DNA of 7,245 nt from an uncultured Oscillospiraceae bacterium. Lineage in GTDB: Bacteria; Bacillota_A; Clostridia; Oscillospirales; Oscillospiraceae. This document shows, piece by piece, positions 1 through 5,740 of the stretch (position 1 is the stretch's first letter; each line of letters starts with the position of its first letter). Where the stretch lies: the NCBI GenBank assembly GCA_900762245.1, contig CAAFFR010000002.1, positions 1 to 7,245 of the forward strand, in the 5' to 3' direction. The notes beneath the pieces are model-generated. The model was not told where the DNA came from, did no database searches, and saw only the letters and a list, made by a program, of their open reading frames with translations. The translations under genes and the position numbers were made by a program.

Positions 1-16
1 GAGGGCAAAGCCCAAC

Positions 17-120
17 GTGTCATGCCCCAGCAAAGGTCCGCGCAGAATTATAAAATGATACAGTTCGGAAACTTGCGGGGGATTGCCACGCCAGTGTTCG
101 CACTGGATCGCAATGACATC
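17..120 (+). repeat. Palindromic repeat, TGTCATTGCGA family, degenerate copy
   Basis: The right half (78-120) matches 4261-4303 at 38 of 43 positions, including the outer TCGCAATGACATC end. It contains a hairpin with arms 91-96 and 101-106 and a TTCG loop. The left half (17-47) is an inverted match (27 of 31) to 4242-4272, the centre of the other copy. The unit therefore looks like a rearranged or decayed inverted pair. It lies between an unseen upstream gene and the terminator at 133-163. From memory, units of this kind are dispersed widely in gut Clostridia; the sequence alone shows only two copies. Confidence 0.75.
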
Positions 121-132
121 ATAAAATTTTTT

Positions 133-163
133 AAAAAGTTGCCCGTTTGTGGGCAACTTTTTT
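133..163 (+). terminator. Rho-independent terminator upstream of the head module
   Basis: A 12-bp perfect stem (133-144 with 151-162, core AAGTTGCCC/GGGCAACTT) closes a six-base loop and ends in a run of T. The A-rich left arm means it could work in both directions. It would stop transcription entering from upstream, so the terminase genes presumably need their own promoter or antitermination. I could not identify a convincing promoter between it and the start codon at 198. Confidence 0.85.
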
Positions 164-197
164 GCGTTTTGGGGGTAGGGGTGAAAGGAAGGTTGAA

Positions 198-521
198 ATG
201 AGCGGGAAAGGACTGGACAAGGAGCTGCGGCAGAGAATCCGGGATGGGACTGTGCGGCGGCAGGATGTGACCCGGCGGCTGGCGGAGCTGGCCTTTGGGC
301 AGGTCAATGACTGCGTACGGCTGGTGCTGGAAACGGCACCGGAGCTGGAGAAGCTGGATCTCAGTTTGCTGTGCGAAGTAAAGCGCAATGAAAAGGGAAC
401 GGTGGAAATTAAACTCATTGACCGGCTGCGGGTGCTGGAACAGCTGGCCCGGGTGGCCGGAGAGGACAAGGAAGGGCTGGACCTGTTTTTGCAGGCGCTG
501 CAGGGCGGTGAGGAAGGTTGA
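198..521 (+). CDS. Small terminase subunit-like protein (short)
   Basis: This 107-residue protein is the probable DNA-recognition/regulatory partner of the large terminase, judged mainly by its place directly before that gene. The body (about residues 23-90) has the look of the C-terminal part of clostridial small terminases: 'RRLAELAFGQVNDCV' followed by an acidic helix, 'LLCEVKRNEKGTVEIKL', then a helix 'IDRLRVLEQLARVAG'. Such proteins usually run 140-200 residues and begin with a helix-turn-helix for the packaging site; here only about 20 charged residues precede the shared part. The ATG at 198 has an AAGGAAGG ribosome site at about 185-192. An upstream TTG at 147 in the same frame lies in the terminator loop and is rejected. 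The stop at 519-521 is 5 bases before the next ATG, indicating translational coupling. Function is inferred from context and partial resemblance. Confidence 0.7.
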   Translation: MSGKGLDKELRQRIRDGTVRRQDVTRRLAELAFGQVNDCVRLVLETAPELEKLDLSLLCEVKRNEKGTVEIKLIDRLRVLEQLARVAGEDKEGLDLFLQALQGGEEG

Positions 522-526
522 AAGGA

Positions 527-1768
527 ATGACCTTTTCTCCAAAGCAGCGGCAGGTGCTGACCTGGTGGATGCCGGGAAGCGGGGATGAAAAGCGGGAGGC
601 TATCTTCTGCGATGGGGCGGTGCGGTCGGGGAAGACCCTTGCTATGGGATTGAGCTTTTTTCTGTGGGCCCACAGCTGCTTCGATGGGCAGAAGTTTGGT
701 GTCTGCGGGAAAACCATCGAATCCCTGCGGAGAAATGTTCTGTCGGAGATTTTGCCCCGGTTGGAGGAACTGGGGGCGGTGTGGACGGAAAAACGGTCGG
801 AGAATCTGGTGACGGTGCGGTTTCTGGGGCGAGAGAACCGGTTTTACATCTTTGGAGGACGGGATGAAAGCTCCGCGGGACTGATTCAGGGCGTGACCTT
901 TGCAGGTGTGCTGCTGGATGAGGCGGCGCTGATGCCACGGTCCTTTGTGGAGCAGGCCTGCGCCCGGTGCTCGGTGGCGGGGAGCCGGCTGTGGTTTAAC
1001 TGCAATCCGGCGGGGCCGGGGCACTGGCTGTACAAAAGCTGGGTGCTGGAAGCGGAGGCACGGAACTGTCTGCGGCTCCACTTTACCATGGAGGACAATC
1101 CGGGGTTGACGGAGGCCATTCGCAGGCGCTATGAGCGGCTGTACAGCGGCGTGTTCTATCAGCGGTATGTGCTGGGGCGGTGGGTACAGGCGGAAGGGCG
1201 GGTCTATGACTTTTTCACCGGGGAAATGGTGGGAAAGCCTCCGGAAAGCTGCGACAAATGGTACATTTCCTGCGACTACGGTACGGTGAATCCCATGTCC
1301 ATGGGCCTTTGGGGAAGAAAGGACGGAGTATGGTACCGGGTGAAGGAGTTTTATTTTGATTCCCGGCGGGAGCAGCGGCAGATGACGGATGAGGAATATG
1401 CTTCGGCGCTGGAGAATCTGGCGGCAGGCAGGGAAATTGCGGCGGTGATCGTGGATCCGTCGGCGGCAAGCTTCCTGGAGGTGCTGCGGCGCAGGGGATG
1501 GCGGGTGCGGAAGGCCAGCAACGATGTGCTGGCGGGCATCCGGTTGACGGCGGATCTGCTGAAAAGCGGGAAACTCGTCATCTGTGAGGGCTGCGCTGAC
1601 TGCCTGCGGGAGATGGAGGAGTATGTGTGGGACTTGCGGGGCGGAAATCAGGACCGGGTGCGTAAGGAACATGACCACGCCATGGATGACATGCGGTATT
1701 TCGCGGCGACGGTGCTGGGAGAAAAACAGGCCTCCTTTGCGGCGTGCAGCGTGGCGAGGAGAGGGTGA
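527..1768 (+). CDS. Phage terminase large subunit (packaging ATPase-nuclease)
   Basis: This 413-residue protein is the motor that drives DNA into the prohead and cuts it to length. The N-terminal ATPase shows Walker A GAVRSGKT (30-37), Walker B VLLDEA (128-133, catalytic E132) and the motif-III-like FNCNPAGPGHW (157-167). The C-terminal RNase H-like nuclease shows its acidic residues in SCDYG (D250), IVDPS (D310) and DHAMDDMRY (D383/D387). Length and motif order fit the PBSX/Terminase_3-type family and nothing appears missing. The ATG at 527 is preferred: GAGGAAGG at 510-517 sits 9 bases upstream, while the in-frame TTG at 518 would leave no spacing. The ribosome site lies inside the end of the preceding gene, so the two subunits are probably made together. 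A 229-base repeat-filled gap follows before the portal gene. Confidence 0.96.
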   Translation: MTFSPKQRQVLTWWMPGSGDEKREAIFCDGAVRSGKTLAMGLSFFLWAHSCFDGQKFGVCGKTIESLRRNVLSEILPRLEELGAVWTEKRSENLVTVRFLGRENRFYIFGGRDESSAGLIQGVTFAGVLLDEAALMPRSFVEQACARCSVAGSRLWFNCNPAGPGHWLYKSWVLEAEARNCLRLHFTMEDNPGLTEAIRRRYERLYSGVFYQRYVLGRWVQAEGRVYDFFTGEMVGKPPESCDKWYISCDYGTVNPMSMGLWGRKDGVWYRVKEFYFDSRREQRQMTDEEYASALENLAAGREIAAVIVDPSAASFLEVLRRRGWRVRKASNDVLAGIRLTADLLKSGKLVICEGCADCLREMEEYVWDLRGGNQDRVRKEHDHAMDDMRYFAATVLGEKQASFAACSVARRG

Positions 1769-1772
1769 AAAA

Positions 1773-1836
1773 GCCTTCCCCCGGGGGGAAGGTGGATTCA
1801 AAAACGCCGGTACGGCGGTTTTGAAGACGGATGAGG
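1773..1836 (-). repeat. Multi-hairpin repeat unit, inverted copy
   Basis: Read on the minus strand, the unit opens with CCTCATCCGTC, continues with a 13-base-pair stem (1797-1809 with 1813-1825, one A-G mismatch, GTA loop), then a CCACCTTCC linker and the near-perfect palindrome at 1774-1792 (CCTTCCCCC/GGGGGAAGG). It is head-to-head with the unit at 1906-1974; their CCTCATC(C/A)GTC ends face each other across 69 bases. It begins 4 bases after the terminase stop codon. The third hairpin of the other copies is absent on this side. Confidence 0.8.
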
Positions 1837-1905
1837 GGTGGCGTGCATGGCCGACAGGGAGCAGGCCTGAAACGTTTTGCGAATCGCAACATTTCTGCCC
1901 GCATT

Positions 1906-1974
1906 CCTCATCAGTCAAAAATCAAAGATTTTTGCCAGCTTCCCCCCGGGGGAAGCCAAGGGCGCTGACGCGCC
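1906..1974 (+). repeat. Three-hairpin repeat unit, direct copy 1
   Basis: The order is CCTCATCAGTC (1906-1916), hairpin 1 (1916-1923 with 1927-1934, AAA loop), linker TGCCAGCT, hairpin 2 (1938-1946 with 1948-1956), linker CCAAG, hairpin 3 (1961-1965 with 1970-1974). The linkers are nearly identical to those of the unit at 3199-3265, while the stems of hairpins 1 and 2 differ in sequence but still pair. With the inverted unit at 1773-1836 it could fold into one very large structure between the terminase and portal genes. Confidence 0.82.
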
Positions 1975-1984
1975 AACATGGAGA

Positions 1985-1990
1985 AAGGAG
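1985..1990 (+). promoter_or_regulatory. Ribosome binding site that fixes the TTG start of the portal gene
   Basis: AAGGAG lies 7 bases before the TTG at 1998. No ATG in this frame follows until codon 30, and the frame is also open far upstream (to 1584) through the repeats and the terminase gene, so this site is what decides the start. Confidence 0.7.
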
Positions 1991-1997
1991 CGGTTTT

Positions 1998-3143
1998 TTG
2001 AATTGGGGTAAGAAGAAGGAAAGCTCTGGGGCGGTGGCGGCGGTCTGTCAGCTGCGCAATGGGGATAGCCATCCCTTCGGGGCGATGCGGGGCTTTGTGC
2101 CTCTGGGCGGCGGGGAGGAGCGGATCTACCGGGAGCTGCGGGAGGCTATTCCGGTGCTGGATGCGGCGGTGGGAAAGCTGGTGCGGCTGTGCGGCGGCTT
2201 TCAGGTGCAGTGCCGCAATGAAGAGGCCCAGCAGAAGCTGGAGGGTTTTCTGAAGCGGATGCCCTGCGGATGGGGGCAGATGGGCATGGACAGCTTTCTC
2301 AGCGGCTATCTGGACAGTCTGCTGACCTATGGCCGGGCGGCAGGCGAGCTGGTGGTGGCCGGGGGAAAGCTGAAGGCGGTCTGCTGGGGTGATGTGACAG
2401 CACTGGAGGTGCAGGAGGGGGATTCTCCTCTGGACGTGGTGCTGTGGGGAAGAGATGAACGGGGGCTGATGCGGCCTTTGCCCTACCAGCATCTGCTGCT
2501 GTTCACCGCCTGGCAGCCGGAGCCTGCCCATCCTTACGGTGTCAGCCTGTTCCGGGGAATGCCTTTTCTGGCGGAGATCCTGCTGAAAATCTACAACACC
2601 ATCGGCACCAACTGGGAACGGGCGGGAAATGTCCGCTACAGTGTCATCTGCAAGGGTGGAGAGGATCTGGACCCTGTTACTGCTCAGGAGCGGGGCAAGG
2701 CCGTGGCGGCGGAGTGGGCCAGAGCCATGGAGGACAGCAAGAACGGCACCGTCCGGGACTTTGTGGCGGTGGGCGATGTCCAAATCAAGGTCATTGGTGG
2801 GGAAGCGCCTATTCTGGATTCGGAAGTGCCGGTACGGCAGATTCTGGAACAGCTGGTGGCAAAGACCGGACTGCCTCCTTTTCTGCTGGGTCTTAGCTGG
2901 AGCACTACGGAACGGATGAGTGCCCAGCAGGCGGATCTGCTGACCTCGGAGCTGTGGGCTATGCGCCGGGCGGTGGAGCCGGTGGTGCGGAAGATCTGCG
3001 AGACCTTCCTTGCGCTGGAAGGTCTGGACAACCGGGTGGATATTCTGTGGGATGACATTTCCCTGCAGGACATTCATCAGGAGGCCCAGGCGGAACTGTA
3101 CCGGGCTCAGGCGGCGAAATATTGGGCAGAAGTGGAACGGTAG
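1998..3143 (+). CDS. Phage portal protein
   Basis: This 381-residue protein would form the ring at the capsid vertex through which DNA enters and to which the neck attaches. Evidence is its position between large terminase and prohead protease, its size, and portal-like blocks: an N-terminal helix 'IYRELREAIPVLDAAVGKLV' (43-62), an aromatic and glycine segment 'HPYGVSLFRGMPFLAEILLK' (178-197) leading into a long helix, and 'KTGLPPFLLGLSWSTTERMS' (289-308) followed by helices to the C terminus, the usual place of the portal tunnel/wing region. It is on the small side for portals (often 400-500 residues), though all the main blocks are present. The start is a TTG with the AAGGAG site at 1985-1990; the first internal ATG (codon 30) would remove part of the N-terminal region and has no good ribosome site. 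Repeat-filled gaps flank it on both sides, unlike the tightly packed genes after the capsid. Confidence 0.9.
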   Translation: MNWGKKKESSGAVAAVCQLRNGDSHPFGAMRGFVPLGGGEERIYRELREAIPVLDAAVGKLVRLCGGFQVQCRNEEAQQKLEGFLKRMPCGWGQMGMDSFLSGYLDSLLTYGRAAGELVVAGGKLKAVCWGDVTALEVQEGDSPLDVVLWGRDERGLMRPLPYQHLLLFTAWQPEPAHPYGVSLFRGMPFLAEILLKIYNTIGTNWERAGNVRYSVICKGGEDLDPVTAQERGKAVAAEWARAMEDSKNGTVRDFVAVGDVQIKVIGGEAPILDSEVPVRQILEQLVAKTGLPPFLLGLSWSTTERMSAQQADLLTSELWAMRRAVEPVVRKICETFLALEGLDNRVDILWDDISLQDIHQEAQAELYRAQAAKYWAEVER

Positions 3144-3170
3144 GCCGGATTGCCGGCGAATGCCGGGGCG

Positions 3171-3265
3171 GAGAGGGTATCTCATCGACGGCAGCACACC
3201 CTCTCAGTCACCGCCTTACGGCGGTGCCAGCTCTCCCAGAGGGAGAGCCAAGGGCGCTGCGCGCC
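3171..3265 (+). repeat. Three-hairpin repeat unit, direct copy 2, with a flanking inverted remnant
   Basis: The unit proper (3199-3265) has CCCTCTCAGTC, hairpin 1 (3209-3215 with 3220-3226, TTAC loop), linker GCCAGCT, hairpin 2 (3230-3237 with 3241-3248, AGA loop), linker CCAAG and hairpin 3 (3253-3257 with 3261-3265). Linkers and order match 1906-1974. Upstream, GAGAGGGT (3171-3178) is the inverted counterpart of ACCCTCTC (3198-3205), perhaps the stump of a lost head-to-head partner. It lies between the portal stop and the protease ribosome site. Confidence 0.8.
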
Positions 3266-3296
3266 GAAGTGTAGAATAACGATTAAGGAGGAGTTT

Positions 3297-4193
3297 ATGG
3301 AAATTCGGAAGGCGGCGGAGGCGGCTGGCGGTGGGGTGCCCACTGCGGTGCAGCTGGAAGCCATCAATGCGTTGGCGAAGGCCCGGCTGAATGGGGAGCA
3401 GGTATATGTGTTCTCCGTGCGGCTGTGTGACGATCAGGTAGACCGGGACTATGAACGGTTTGACACCCGGGCGCTTGGTGCATTGGCCAAGCTGTTCATC
3501 GGCAAGACCGGCATTGCGGATCACAAGTGGAGCGCAGGAAATCAGGTGGCCCGAATCTTTGAGACACAGGTGGTACAGGAGGAAGGCGTCAGCTACATCA
3601 AGGCATGGGCATATATCCGCCGGGGCGGAGCCAATGAGGAAGTGATCGCGGACATTGAGGCGGGGATCAAGAAGGAGGTTTCCGTGGGCTGCGCCATGGG
3701 CCGCAGTGTTTGCTCTGTCTGCGGCAGTGAGTACGGTACCTGCGGCCACGTGAAGGGGGAAACCTATGAAGGTCAGGTTTGCTGCGCCATTTTGCAGGAG
3801 CCTGTGGATGCTTATGAGTTTTCTTTTGTGGCGGTGCCTGCCCAGCGGGAGGCCGGAGTTCTGAAAGGGCTGGGAAGTGGTCAGCGGACCCTGAAGGAAC
3901 TGGCAGAGGAATTTGGGGCTCAGGGGGAATACCGGGCACTATGCAAGGAAGCGCAGCTGGGGCGGCGGTACCAGAAGGAGCTGGAGGACAGCGTGGTACG
4001 GCTGGGGCTGGCACTGGAATTGGGTGTGGCGGAGCCTGTGCTGCGCAGCCTTGCGAAGCGGGCGGCGGCAGAGGACCTGCTGGCGCTGAAAGAGGCACTG
4101 GAAGCGCGGGTCAATGAGATGCTGCCGGTTTATACCCAGCTGGGCGGAAAGCTGGGGAAGCAGGACGCGCTTGAAAGCGGTTTTTTGATCTAG
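3297..4193 (+). CDS. Prohead maturation protease with probable scaffold tail
   Basis: This 298-residue protein probably assembles inside the prohead and cleaves capsid components. About residues 36-185 look like the HK97/herpes-assemblin protease fold: a first strand 'VYVFSVRLCDDQVDRDYERF' (37-56), candidate catalytic His76 in 'ADHKWSAG', candidate Ser129 in 'KKEVSVGC' (spacing 53, close to HK97 gp4) and 'YEFSFVAVPAQ' (173-183), a typical late strand. Between the serine and that strand is a Cys/His cluster (C132, C139, C142, C149, H151, C162, C163) that may bind zinc. Residues 190-298 are charged and helix-prone and could be a scaffold domain, which would explain why no separate scaffold gene appears. 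The ATG at 3297 has a perfect AAGGAGG at 3285-3291; the 49-codon upstream extension reads through repeats and is rejected. A relation to PBSX XkdF-type proteins is plausible but not certain. Confidence 0.82.
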   Translation: MEIRKAAEAAGGGVPTAVQLEAINALAKARLNGEQVYVFSVRLCDDQVDRDYERFDTRALGALAKLFIGKTGIADHKWSAGNQVARIFETQVVQEEGVSYIKAWAYIRRGGANEEVIADIEAGIKKEVSVGCAMGRSVCSVCGSEYGTCGHVKGETYEGQVCCAILQEPVDAYEFSFVAVPAQREAGVLKGLGSGQRTLKELAEEFGAQGEYRALCKEAQLGRRYQKELEDSVVRLGLALELGVAEPVLRSLAKRAAAEDLLALKEALEARVNEMLPVYTQLGGKLGKQDALESGFLI

Positions 4194-4198
4194 AGATG

Positions 4199-4303
4199 TG
4201 TCATTGCGAGGAGCAAAGCGACGTGGCAATCTCCTTCAGGTTTCTGCGCGGACCTTTGATGGGGATTGCCACACCAGTCTGCGGACTGGTTCGCAATGAC
4301 ATC
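4199..4303 (+). repeat. Inverted-pair palindromic repeat, TGTCATTGCGA family
   Basis: Perfect 11-bp inverted ends (TGTCATTGCGA at 4199-4209; its complement at 4291-4301) and inner inverted TGGCAATC motifs (4224-4234 and 4261-4271, 10 of 11) define two head-to-head units around a 26-base centre. The right unit carries a hairpin, 4274-4279 with 4284-4289. Size and ends resemble a miniature inverted-repeat element, but no target-site duplication is evident and no transposase is present. It fills most of the gap before the capsid gene. Confidence 0.82.
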
Positions 4304-4322
4304 GTTCTTTCGAGAATATAAT
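4296..4322 (+). promoter_or_regulatory. Candidate promoter for the major capsid gene
   Basis: A consensus TATAAT at 4317-4322 is preceded by ATGACA (4296-4301, five of six matches to TTGACA) with a 15-base spacer, somewhat short. The -35-like hexamer lies in the end of the repeat at 4199-4303. The surrounding 4304-4340 stretch is distinctly AT-rich in an otherwise GC-rich region. A start near 4329 would give a leader of about 25 bases before the capsid ATG. Predicted by eye only. Confidence 0.45.
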
Positions 4323-4354
4323 GAATTAATTTTTTACTTAGGAGGATATGTAAA

Positions 4355-5380
4355 ATGGGTTATGACAATCTGAAACTGGAAAAGGGTATGTATCGGCAGG
4401 AGGGAATGAGCTTTACCCAGGTGCTGGAATCTCTGGACCCCAGCGAGAACTACCGGGGCACTGCTTTGGAGGGCACCGATGCCTTTCAGCGGCAGCTGAA
4501 GCGCTTCGGTATCCGGGCCAAGGGCGCCGGTTCTTCTCCTGTGGAGAAGTTCTTCCGCACCATGGATTCTGCGGTGCTGTTCCCTGAGTACATCGCACGG
4601 ACCGTTCGCCAGGGCATGGAGGAAAATGACATTCTGCCTGCCATCGTGGCCACCACCACTGTGATCGATGGGCTGGATTACCGCTCCATCTACTCCAATC
4701 CCACCGACGAGGACAAGGAACTGAAGGATGTGGAGGAGGGCGCTGCCATCCCTGAGACTGCGGTGAAGACCAAGGACCATCTGGTCCATCTGACCAAGCG
4801 GGGCAGAATGCTGGTGGCATCTTATGAAGCCCTGCGGTTCCAGAAGCTGGACCTCTTCGGTGTGATGCTGCGCCAGATCGGTGCCCACATCCAGAAGCAG
4901 CAGCTCTCTGACGCGGTGAAGGTGCTGATGAACGGTGACGGCAACGACAATGCGGCAGCTGCCTACACCATCGGCACCAGCCCCATGAGCGGCACCAAGG
5001 GCACTCTGACTTACGATCAGCTGGTGGAATTCTGGGGCCAGTTTGATCCTTACACCATGAACACCCTGCTGTGCTCTACTGCCACCATGACCAAGCTGCT
5101 GAAAATCCCCGAGCTGCAGAATCCCATGACCGGTCTGAATTTCCAGGGCACCGGCAAGCTGACCACTCCTCTGGGTGCCCAGCTGCACCGTACCGGCGCG
5201 GTGGCGGACGATGTGATCATCGGTCTGGACAACCGCTATGCATTGGAACTGGTTCGTGCCGGGGACGTGCTGGTGGAGTATGACAAGCTCATCGACCGTC
5301 AGCTGGAGCGTGCCGCTATCACCTCCATTTCCGGCTTCGGCAAGATCTGCGACGGCGCAGCCTGTGTGCTGAACGTATGA
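4355..5380 (+). CDS. Major capsid protein (HK97 fold)
   Basis: This 341-residue protein would form the icosahedral shell. It follows the protease and precedes the connector, the standard position. The N-terminal 60-70 residues are charged and may be the part trimmed on maturation; then 'MDSAVLFPEYIARTVRQGM' (70-88) and 'ATTTVIDGLDYRSIY' (99-113) look like the N-arm and E-loop start, 'KRGRMLVASYEALRFQKLDL' (148-167) with the following helix like the spine helix, and 'DDVIIGLDNRYALELV' (285-300) like the P-domain strand preceding the C-terminal 'ERAAITSISGFG'. The ATG at 4355 has AGGAGG at 4340-4345. Codon use differs from neighbours: more GCC/GCT for alanine and several CGT for arginine, against mostly GCG and CGG in the terminase and portal genes, as expected of a highly expressed gene. 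The stop overlaps the next start (ATGA). Confidence 0.92.
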   Translation: MGYDNLKLEKGMYRQEGMSFTQVLESLDPSENYRGTALEGTDAFQRQLKRFGIRAKGAGSSPVEKFFRTMDSAVLFPEYIARTVRQGMEENDILPAIVATTTVIDGLDYRSIYSNPTDEDKELKDVEEGAAIPETAVKTKDHLVHLTKRGRMLVASYEALRFQKLDLFGVMLRQIGAHIQKQQLSDAVKVLMNGDGNDNAAAAYTIGTSPMSGTKGTLTYDQLVEFWGQFDPYTMNTLLCSTATMTKLLKIPELQNPMTGLNFQGTGKLTTPLGAQLHRTGAVADDVIIGLDNRYALELVRAGDVLVEYDKLIDRQLERAAITSISGFGKICDGAACVLNV

Positions 5381-5739
5381 TGCTGGAAAATCTGGTCTTT
5401 GCCCAGGCTGCCCTATTGGCAGGGGAGCTGGACGGGCATCATCAGGCTCTGCTGCGCATTCTGTGTCAGGGCGCGGTGGCTGTCCTGGGCAGCAGACTGC
5501 GGGAGGGGCTTACGCCGGAGGACTGCAAGGCGGACTTCGTGGCGGCGGCCAGCCTGTATGCCCTGTCTTCTCTGAACAGCGCAGAGGACAGCGGCAAGGT
5601 GGAGGAATTCAAGGCGGGAGATCTGACGGTAAAACAGGGAGCGGCATCTTTAGATGCCGCATCCCGGTGTCTGGAGCGGCAGGCGGAACAGATTATCCGG
5701 CCTTATCTGAAGGACAGCTTCTCTTTCCAGGGGGTGTAA
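5377..5739 (+). CDS. Head-tail connector protein (gp6-like)
   Basis: This 120-residue, mostly helical protein probably binds beneath the portal as the first neck ring. Features typical of this family are alternating hydrophobic helices (residues 5-40 and 52-68), the loop-and-strand 'EEFKAGDLTVKQGA' (76-89) and a C-terminal helix ending 'IIRPYLKD' (106-113). The gene starts at an ATGA overlap with the capsid stop (two consecutive ATGs at 5377 and 5380) and no ribosome site is visible, so it likely depends on ribosomes finishing the capsid gene. A 20-base palindrome lies inside it at 5641-5660. The next gene starts one base after its stop codon. Confidence 0.75.
   Translation: MMLENLVFAQAALLAGELDGHHQALLRILCQGAVAVLGSRLREGLTPEDCKADFVAAASLYALSSLNSAEDSGKVEEFKAGDLTVKQGAASLDAASRCLERQAEQIIRPYLKDSFSFQGV
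5641..5660 (+). other. Perfect palindrome inside the connector gene
   Basis: GCGGCATCT (5641-5649) and AGATGCCGC (5652-5660) pair exactly around TT. It is coding, giving the residues AASLDAA. It could form a hairpin in the mRNA or be chance. It has no visible sequence link to the repeats in the gaps. Confidence 0.6.
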
Positions 5740-5740
5740 C

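Noticed and set aside
1..201. Open frame from the window edge ending at a TGA that overlaps the ATG at 198
   Set aside because: It could be the tail of an upstream gene coupled to the small terminase, but it runs through both the repeat and the terminator, which argues for chance. Another frame closes at 51-53 and is an equally possible gene end.
131..1918. Minus-strand open frame of 595 codons, the longest in the window
   Set aside because: It runs antisense to the small and large terminase genes, whose motifs are certain, and its length follows from GC-rich third positions that remove antisense stops. Its proline/histidine/arginine-rich product has no domain look, and it begins at a TTG inside a repeat.
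1584..1997. Upstream extension of the portal reading frame
   Set aside because: It overlaps the terminase C-terminal nuclease region and reads through the palindromic repeats; the ribosome site at 1985-1990 supports the TTG at 1998.
1911..3197. Minus-strand open frame of 428 codons
   Set aside because: Shadow of the portal gene with unnatural composition and no ribosome site that I can see.
1773..3265. CRISPR array
   Set aside because: The repeats are few, internally palindromic, in both orientations and widely separated, with no regular spacers.
3150..3296. 49-codon upstream extension of the protease frame
   Set aside because: It translates a repeat unit and lacks a ribosome site; the AAGGAGG before 3297 fixes the start.
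4199..4303. Phage attachment site
   Set aside because: The sequence is a symmetrical inverted pair within the structural genes, with no integrase or tRNA near it, so a repeat element explains it better.
4334..5188. Minus-strand open frame of 284 codons
   Set aside because: Shadow of the major capsid gene; rich in His, Gln and Leu from reversed codons.
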